DNA of 64,000 nt from Seminavis robusta (taxonomy: Eukaryota; Bacillariophyta; Bacillariophyceae; Naviculales; Naviculaceae), in the NCBI GenBank assembly GCA_903772945.1, contig CAICTM010000331.1, positions 1-64,000 on the forward strand, read 5' to 3'. Both the position numbers and the translations under genes were made by a program. Below, piece by piece: positions 58,209-64,000 of this stretch. Each line of letters begins with the position of its first letter. The first letter of the stretch is position 1. Under the pieces are notes generated by a model. That model worked only from the letters and a program-made list of their open reading frames with translations, did no database searches and was not told the DNA's origin.

Positions 58209-61200
58209 ATGGATCGTCCGTTGGAATCTGGCCGAGACAGAGACCATCCCTATGGCGGTGGCGGAGGGGGGCGACGAGACAACCACTACGGTGGTGGCGG
58301 TGGCGGTGGCTACAATAACAACCGAAGAGGCCGAGGGAGGGGACGAGGTGGCTTTCGTGGAAGGGGACGCGGCAGAGGTCGAGGTGGACGAGGAGGTCAT
58401 CACCATCACCATCGAAATAATCAACATCACCGCAACAACAATAATCGCGACAACAATCGGGAATGGCAAGATCCCAATGCGGTCCTCATTACTCAATTGT
58501 CCGTCATGGTCAGTCGCGTGGGTGAATACAAAGTCGCAGATGATCCTCCTGTGAACACGGCCAATCTGCGTCCCGTCGTGGCCGTCTGCGCCCAGAATAT
58601 TTCCAGCTTGTCCACAGTCGTCTCCAAACCGACCAGTATTGCCACCTTTCTCAAATTCATTCCCCCACCTCCTCCCAAAAAAGCAACAGAAAATGCCACG
58701 GGATTTGGATTCACGCGATCACCTCCCAAACCAGAAGATCAGGCAGGGCCCATGGCACACCTCATTGTCAGTTGTGCGGCCACGCTGCCACTCCAAACAC
58801 CCTCCTATGCCGCATTGACCATGGCCGTCAATGCCTATTCCAAATCGCACGAGGATTATGCCGGATTTGCTGGTCGATGTGTCACATACACGCTACAACG
58901 ATTGTCCTGTGATATGGATTTGCTACTGCTTCAAAAAGCGGAAGAACGATCCAAAATTGCCTGTCGCATCAAATTGCTATTGCGCTATCTGGCACTCCTC
59001 GGTAAATTGGAAGTTATTCAAGTACGGGACAACAGCGATCAAGAAGAAACAAATAACGAAGAAGAAAACGAGGACGATGATCCGGAAATAGCCAAAAAAT
59101 CACTTTTGGGGTTCTTGCAACAATTCGTCGAAGCGGCCGTGGCAGCGGCACCTACCGAAGATGCCTTTGCGCCCACAACGTCTTTTAATGCGGCAGCACC
59201 CTTGGTTTTGGTCTATTTCATTCTCAGTACCATTCCCTATTTGGCATCCTACGTACCTGTCGATGTGATTCAGGAACTATTGTTGGATCCCCTACAACCA
59301 CTACTGGGACCCTATTCCTCGTCTTTTTCACCGGGAGTCGGCATGACGGCTATTTTGCTAAAGGAAGAACAAGCAGAGGGTGATGAAGAAGAAGAGGATG
59401 ACGACGATGAAGAGGAGGAAGAAGAACAAGCATCCGAAGTCGTTTGTGACAGCTTGCAAGATTTGAATCGATCCGTACAACTCTTGCTGAAACAAATTGC
59501 CAACGACGACAACACGGCCAAGGCCAGATTCGCTCTCTTGACGGATGAGCCTTGGAAGGGTGTCTCGGGGCCACCGAAGGCAGCTTCGGATACTGCCATG
59601 GATACGGCGGCGCCCACGACCGAAGGAAACGGTCAAGATCAACCCATCAAGCAAGAGGAGGAACAACAAGAGCAAGACACACCGGCTCCCGAACCATTGG
59701 TCAATCCGGACCCACCCATACGCTTGATCTTGCCCAAGGGAGGATTTCAATCGTTGGCTGTCATGACCAATCCACAACAACCCAATGAACTCGAGGAAGA
59801 CGCCAACAATAGTAGTGCCCCTAAAATCCAGTCGTTTCCTCTCGAAGTTGTGGTCTTTGGCCGGTTGCCAATTTTTGGAGCACCCAAAGGAAACGATGAC
59901 GAGACTAATAATAACGATGACGACGATGACATGGAAGATGACGACGCCCCTGCTAATGAACAGGTGGCGGCGTACAGCAAAGAGTTTGGCATCTTGGATC
60001 GATGCTTCCTGGCCGATGCCATTCGAGATTTGCTATGCTGTCTCGAATCGGCCGTCTCGGCCACGGGCTTGGAACGTGGCTCGGTCAAGGCTGTTGCGGA
60101 ACAGCTCTGGTCCTTGGGACATGTCTTTGGCGGTGGCACTACAACTAATACTGCGGCATCACCACCGACTGGTCTGGAGTATGGCATTTTGGAAGTAATG
60201 CTCTCTTTGATCGTGCAGTCATCTTCCAACAGCACGTTTCGACAGGTCTATCTGTCTCGAGTGTTGTTGGAGTTGACCAGATTGCAGCCATTATTGGTAT
60301 CTCCGGCCCTCGCCCTGGCAGTCTCCAACTTGTTTCAGGACTACACTCCGTCGTTGGTGCCCGCGGCAAGATACAATCTGGGTTGTTGGTTGGCGTTTCA
60401 TTTGGTCAACACCGACTATCAATGGCCAGCTGCCTATTGGACTCACTGGCAAGCTCATGTCGGCGATGGCAAGAACCTGAATAGCCGAGGAGTTGTCGTC
60501 AAGACTACTTTGCATTTCTTGATGGAAAACGTACACAACCCATCCAACTTGGTCAAGGACTGTCTGCCAAAGGAATGCACCGGTTTAGTGAGCCAAATCG
60601 TGTGCCCCTTTCAAGCTGATGAAATGGAGGATGGTTCTGTCATTGACAATACCGAAAAGGACATTCGAAGAAGGGTTTGGGACGACGACGAACACCCAGA
60701 TACATTGTTGAATTACCTGATTGGCGAAGAATTATCAGAGGCCATAGCTGGAGATGTCTTGGATGCAAACTCTAGTCCAAAGCGGATGTGGTGCCGCAGT
60801 GGGTTATTGCTCCGTGCATTGTTGCAGCCATTGGAAAGGGAACACCGGCGTCTGCTGGGAACAATTGAACAGGCACAGAAGAGCATGGTCAAAACGGAAG
60901 GGGAAGAAAAAGCAGCGATGGAAGAGGATGAAGAGTTGTCGGATGATACATTGACTGTCATAGAAGAAGTTCTAGTGCGTCATGGGAGGACTCTTACTGG
61001 TGCTATTCAGAAGGATAAGGAGATTCTCGAGAAAGTGCTGGAAGGAACCGAGAAGGATGGCAATCATCTGACGACATGCGAGCCGTATCTGCTGAGCATT
61101 CTGGCTACGAAGGGTGCGTTTTCAAGAACGGTCGTAGAAGCCTGCCTGGCAAACCTCCTTCAGCAATCTGTCTTGAGCAGCTTGGGCGTACTTCGTTGGG

Positions 61201-61757
61201 CTCTTGGTGAGCTTGTGGCAAGGGAGGGGAGCGAACAGCCTTTGGTTACAGAGAGATGGTGGGACTTTGCCGTGGACGCCATTCGCAATGAGCTGACCAA
61301 GAAGCTAGCAGAATCCAACGACGCAGGTGGTGGAGGCATGGTCATTGATAGAACAGGTGAAAACACCGCAGAGGCCGAGTCTGGAGCTCCCCAGGACGGA
61401 AACGTGCCGGGCTCGAAAACTCTTGCAGCTATTGAGTCGACCGGCCCACTCCTTGATTACATTGTGAGAAGGGCATGCACTCTCCTCTCCGAACAAACTG
61501 ATGATCAGCAGCACGGCAACAAGCTCAAGCCACTACAAGTGGATCTTGTGGAAGGCGTCAAGGCGTGTGTTCGTGCGACTCATGGCTTATTCATGTCAGA
61601 GCTGAAAAAGCTCAAGGACAATGGGCCGTCGGAGAGAGACATCAAGGATTGCCTTCAAGAATCGAGTGTGGCGGGCACGAAGCTTGCTGGTGTTTGTTCC
61701 GAATTCAGCGGCAGTAATGCTCTGATCCTTCTGCGCGATTCCCTCACATCTGTATAA
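58209..61757 (+). CDS. Nuclear cap-binding protein subunit 1 (CBP80) with N-terminal RGG region
   Basis: A single exon encodes 1,182 residues, longer than the usual ~800. Residues 1-~85 are low-complexity Gly/Arg/Asn/His (GRGRGRGGFRGRGRGRGRGG), an RGG-type RNA-binding region not standard in CBP80. The MIF4G-like helical domains then follow: residues ~95-330 (AHLIVSCAATLPLQTPSYAAL, VLVYFILSTIPYLASYVPV), a middle block (FRQVYLSRVLLELTRLQPLL, NLGCWLAFHLVNTDYQWPAAYW), and a C-terminal block (FSRTVVEACLANLLQQSVLSS). The pair NLGCWLAFHLVNTDYQW matches the family's conserved FxHHLSNFxxxW position. Asp/Glu-rich loops and a Gln-rich insert are inserted between helices. CBP80 binds CBP20 on the mRNA cap in the nucleus. 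The assignment comes from pattern agreement only. Confidence 0.75.
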   Translation: MDRPLESGRDRDHPYGGGGGGRRDNHYGGGGGGGYNNNRRGRGRGRGGFRGRGRGRGRGGRGGHHHHHRNNQHHRNNNNRDNNREWQDPNAVLITQLSVMVSRVGEYKVADDPPVNTANLRPVVAVCAQNISSLSTVVSKPTSIATFLKFIPPPPPKKATENATGFGFTRSPPKPEDQAGPMAHLIVSCAATLPLQTPSYAALTMAVNAYSKSHEDYAGFAGRCVTYTLQRLSCDMDLLLLQKAEERSKIACRIKLLLRYLALLGKLEVIQVRDNSDQEETNNEEENEDDDPEIAKKSLLGFLQQFVEAAVAAAPTEDAFAPTTSFNAAAPLVLVYFILSTIPYLASYVPVDVIQELLLDPLQPLLGPYSSSFSPGVGMTAILLKEEQAEGDEEEEDDDDEEEEEEQASEVVCDSLQDLNRSVQLLLKQIANDDNTAKARFALLTDEPWKGVSGPPKAASDTAMDTAAPTTEGNGQDQPIKQEEEQQEQDTPAPEPLVNPDPPIRLILPKGGFQSLAVMTNPQQPNELEEDANNSSAPKIQSFPLEVVVFGRLPIFGAPKGNDDETNNNDDDDDMEDDDAPANEQVAAYSKEFGILDRCFLADAIRDLLCCLESAVSATGLERGSVKAVAEQLWSLGHVFGGGTTTNTAASPPTGLEYGILEVMLSLIVQSSSNSTFRQVYLSRVLLELTRLQPLLVSPALALAVSNLFQDYTPSLVPAARYNLGCWLAFHLVNTDYQWPAAYWTHWQAHVGDGKNLNSRGVVVKTTLHFLMENVHNPSNLVKDCLPKECTGLVSQIVCPFQADEMEDGSVIDNTEKDIRRRVWDDDEHPDTLLNYLIGEELSEAIAGDVLDANSSPKRMWCRSGLLLRALLQPLEREHRRLLGTIEQAQKSMVKTEGEEKAAMEEDEELSDDTLTVIEEVLVRHGRTLTGAIQKDKEILEKVLEGTEKDGNHLTTCEPYLLSILATKGAFSRTVVEACLANLLQQSVLSSLGVLRWALGELVAREGSEQPLVTERWWDFAVDAIRNELTKKLAESNDAGGGGMVIDRTGENTAEAESGAPQDGNVPGSKTLAAIESTGPLLDYIVRRACTLLSEQTDDQQHGNKLKPLQVDLVEGVKACVRATHGLFMSELKKLKDNGPSERDIKDCLQESSVAGTKLAGVCSEFSGSNALILLRDSLTSV

Positions 61758-63217
61758 GACAGGGACTAAAGTAAAGGTATAAGATATTTAAAAGTTGTGT
61801 TGTTTTGTTTGTTGATGCTTGCAACCAATGCAAGATCAGAATCAGGGCACCTGCTCTACTACCGTACTGCTTCTACGGAACGATACTGCAAGCCAGGTTG
61901 AAGCATCGTGAATGATGAGAGTTCCCGCAGAGTGAGCCAAAACGAAAGTCCAACATTTCTTTGTAATCGTCCGACCTAAACCCAAACATTGCCTTGCCTG
62001 CGTGGGAAATGCTAGTGCCGCCCACGAGAAGTCAAAGTTATCGGAAATGGCGGGATCTCGATGGAACAAAACCTTGCCCTGGAACGGAACAATCGAGCTG
62101 CGTGGGTCGTAGCCTTTCATATCAGGACTGGTCGCTTTGATCGCAGCTTCACCACCAGTCGGGACGGGCTTCGCCTTCGACAATCACACATGGTACTTGA
62201 GCCGCTTCACGACGAAGCTGCAAAGGGTTTGCAGAACCTAGCGTGAGAGACACTTGGGTATTCCATCAGTCATACCAATTCTTGTTTTCTTGGTACATGG
62301 CTTTTTCGACGAGCGGTATCGTTCCTCCGGCCGCAAGCTTTGCTCCGAACTTCTTGGCAATGTTTCCGCCTCTTGGACCGTACCGGTACTACCGAAGCAG
62401 TCAACTTTGCAGTGCCAGCGATCTCGAGGAATGCCAATCCGTAGCCGATGCGTACATGTACTCTTCAACTCTTCACAAGGAACAGTGTGTGAGAACCTCC
62501 ACAGTACGGTACTACCGTAGCTATGCAGCCAATCTAGTTTGAGCGTCAAAGCCATGAGCTGCCGCACTTCGAAGATCTTCATCGCAGTGGTTATTGGTAT
62601 TGTACCCTGGTTGCAGCCACATACCGGTACAAAGAATCTCATGAAAGTCGAGCTGCGCTCTTGACGGTGCTCGTACTGTACCGGTACCAGCACCTCTCGG
62701 TAAAAAGGCTGCTATTCGTGTATTGATCTTTTTCTCATTTTGTTCAGAGTAAAAATGGTGGGAAAGGGCGTGAGGCTCCATGGAGTTTCATGGGACTGGT
62801 CCAGTCACTGGTCGCAGCAAAATTCAAAAAGCAGCACCCACACACCTTCTTTTGAAATTCCCGCCATACACTACAGCGTACTAGTTTACGGAGGGTTATG
62901 AGCCACCGAAAATTTACATCTTTTTCTGAACCTCAGAAAAAGAGTCGGCCATGGTGCTTCTGACGGCATTTCGGAGGGAAACCTGTATAGGCAAAACATG
63001 ATCCAAAGCAAGGAATAGTTAGTCTTAATAGTATAGATGACTGCACAACAGAAAGATAGACGTTCGTACCTGTAGCTAGTATCGAAATCTGCCATTCTGT
63101 TATCTCGTTGGATTTCTCGAATTGGAATCTCATCATCAACAACCACTGTAAAGTGGCCGACAGCTCCATTCTGGTGGTGTTTTCCTGGCTCAAGACCAGC
63201 ACGTTGGCTTCAATACC
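61758..63217. other. Gene-poor region with palindromes before a transposase-like ORF
   Basis: There is no supported gene. GTACCGGTAC-like palindromes lie near 62379-62393, 62505-62518, 62624-62631 and 62681-62690. A perfect hairpin lies at 62919-62943. The ORFs seen on either strand are short and unrecognised. Part of this stretch may be the flank of the mobile element that starts near 63218. Confidence 0.5.
62919..62943. repeat. 25-base perfect hairpin (11-base arms, 3-base loop)
   Basis: TCTTTTTCTGA, loop ACC, then TCAGAAAAAGA: the arms are exact reverse complements. It lies about 275 bases before the transposase-like ORF. It could be part of an element's terminal structure or a terminator or processing signal; neither is shown. 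Confidence 0.95.
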
Positions 63218-64000
63218 ATGTCAGAGACCAATAAGGATATGACAGCCCTGGTTGAACAGGCATCTGGAATAGTCGCTATAGCACAAGGCAAGGTCAAGAT
63301 CACACATGCAATGAAAATCGTGGGCTTCGACACACCTGAAAGAAAGAACATGAGATGGTATCAACAAGTGAGGAGGAAATCATTGAAGCTTGGATCTGTA
63401 CCTGTTGAGGTTGTTGCCGCCGTGAAGGGATCTTCAGTTGACAGCCGAACTACTCTCACTGGAAGCACTCCAGCATCTCGCGACTCCACTCTTCCATCGC
63501 CACCTGACTCTGTTGACAGTTCAATCATTGTTGTGGGAGATGAAATGGATCAAGCTTTGGCCTCTGTCTGTGCAAAGGAAGATACCACAAAGCCAAAGAG
63601 AAAGGATAGACGCACCAGCAAACAAGTCCAGAAGTCACTAGCACAGAAGGCGCAGCTTACCAAAAGAGATAGAGAAGCCATGAAGATCATTACCACTCAG
63701 ATTGCAAAGCAGAAGAAGAAACCTGAAGAAAGAAGGAAAAGCATTCGAAAGATAGTTGATGAGAACAATGAGCGGTTCAATTCCAATGTCGATGCAAAGA
63801 CTGCAGCAAGATACGTACGCAATGGATTGATAGGAACATCGCCAATGAAGAGAGGACCGGTCAGTCAGTTCCCAAAAAGAATATGGAAGGCCTTGTGCGG
63901 GGCTGTCGTGACATTCCTGAAACTCGAACAAGCTGGAGGCGCCAAGCAATCTTCTATTGCATCCCTAGCCAGGAAGGTAAATGCCTGTGTAAACAAGGGT
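63218..64000 (+). CDS. Partial basic transposase-like ORF, truncated by window end
   Basis: From ATG 63218 the frame stays open for 261 codons and runs off the window, so it does not end here. The first ~125 residues are of mixed composition with a Ser/Thr/Pro-rich stretch. They include KNMRWYQQVRRKS. Then comes a basic helical block (KPKRKDRRTSKQVQKSLAQK, KRDREAMKIITTQIAKQKKK). ERRKSIRKIVDENNERF, SNVDAKTAARYVRNGLIG and FPKRIWKALCGAVVTFLKLE follow. The block resembles the N-terminal helix-turn-helix part of a transposase family repeated in diatom genomes, but the DDE catalytic part would lie outside the window. I infer a DNA-transposon origin. No TIR was identified with confidence. Confidence 0.6.
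   Translation, partial: MSETNKDMTALVEQASGIVAIAQGKVKITHAMKIVGFDTPERKNMRWYQQVRRKSLKLGSVPVEVVAAVKGSSVDSRTTLTGSTPASRDSTLPSPPDSVDSSIIVVGDEMDQALASVCAKEDTTKPKRKDRRTSKQVQKSLAQKAQLTKRDREAMKIITTQIAKQKKKPEERRKSIRKIVDENNERFNSNVDAKTAARYVRNGLIGTSPMKRGPVSQFPKRIWKALCGAVVTFLKLEQAGGAKQSSIASLARKVNACVNKG

Noticed and set aside
61842-62183. 113-codon minus ORF downstream of CBP80
   Set aside because: No domain, and competing ORFs on the opposite strand cover the same stretch.

Overview
The window looks like nuclear DNA from a diatom, most likely a pennate one. The reasons are: genes with short GT-AG introns of roughly 75-125 bases; a Copia-type retroelement fragment; a LON-domain protein with a signal peptide followed by a Phe motif of the diatom plastid-targeting kind; secreted proteins with long Pro/Thr/Ser linkers; and ordinary eukaryotic housekeeping genes (RPN2, Rab1, COG2, CBP80, dihydrolipoyl dehydrogenase). 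I cannot name the species from sequence alone.

Layout. 1-4400: repeat-derived ground with two 5'-truncated retroelement ORFs. One (2244-3317) ends a reverse-transcriptase polyprotein with a CCHC-type zinc motif. The other (3530-4378) is a Copia RNase H. 5225-31800: the dominant feature, four paralogous genes for large, Cys-rich, secreted, modular proteins (copy 1 on the minus strand, copies 2-4 on the plus strand). Each has a signal peptide, a short FW-x-R motif, a first Pro/Ser/Thr linker, two or four modules of about 240 residues, a second Pro/Thr linker, then one or two more modules. Copy 4 (25769-31800) is the only one fully open. The second linkers of copies 1-3 contain reading-frame breaks, copy 3 has lost its last module, and copy 1 has fewer modules and lacks one intron.

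32533-61757: a dense, mostly housekeeping block. It holds an inositol-polyphosphate kinase with an N-terminal membrane anchor, mitochondrial dihydrolipoyl dehydrogenase, 26S proteasome subunit RPN2, a small ORF with a histone H4-like motif, a probable RNA polymerase I RPA34.5-like protein, a broken dynamin-like GTPase with a Cys-rich tail, an acidic coiled-coil protein, Rab1, a multi-pass membrane protein, COG2, gamma-glutamyltransferase, a plastid LON-domain protein, and the nuclear cap-binding subunit CBP80 fused to an RGG-rich N-terminus. Several pairs are divergent and share short intergenic promoters.

61758-64000: a gene-poor stretch with a perfect 25-base hairpin and GTACCGGTAC-type palindromes. 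It is followed by the 5' part of a basic, transposase-like ORF that runs off the window.

The best candidate for an undescribed system is the four-gene secreted modular family. I can describe its architecture but cannot assign a function. Intron boundaries were placed by eye from GT/AG signals, frame continuity and paralog or family comparison.
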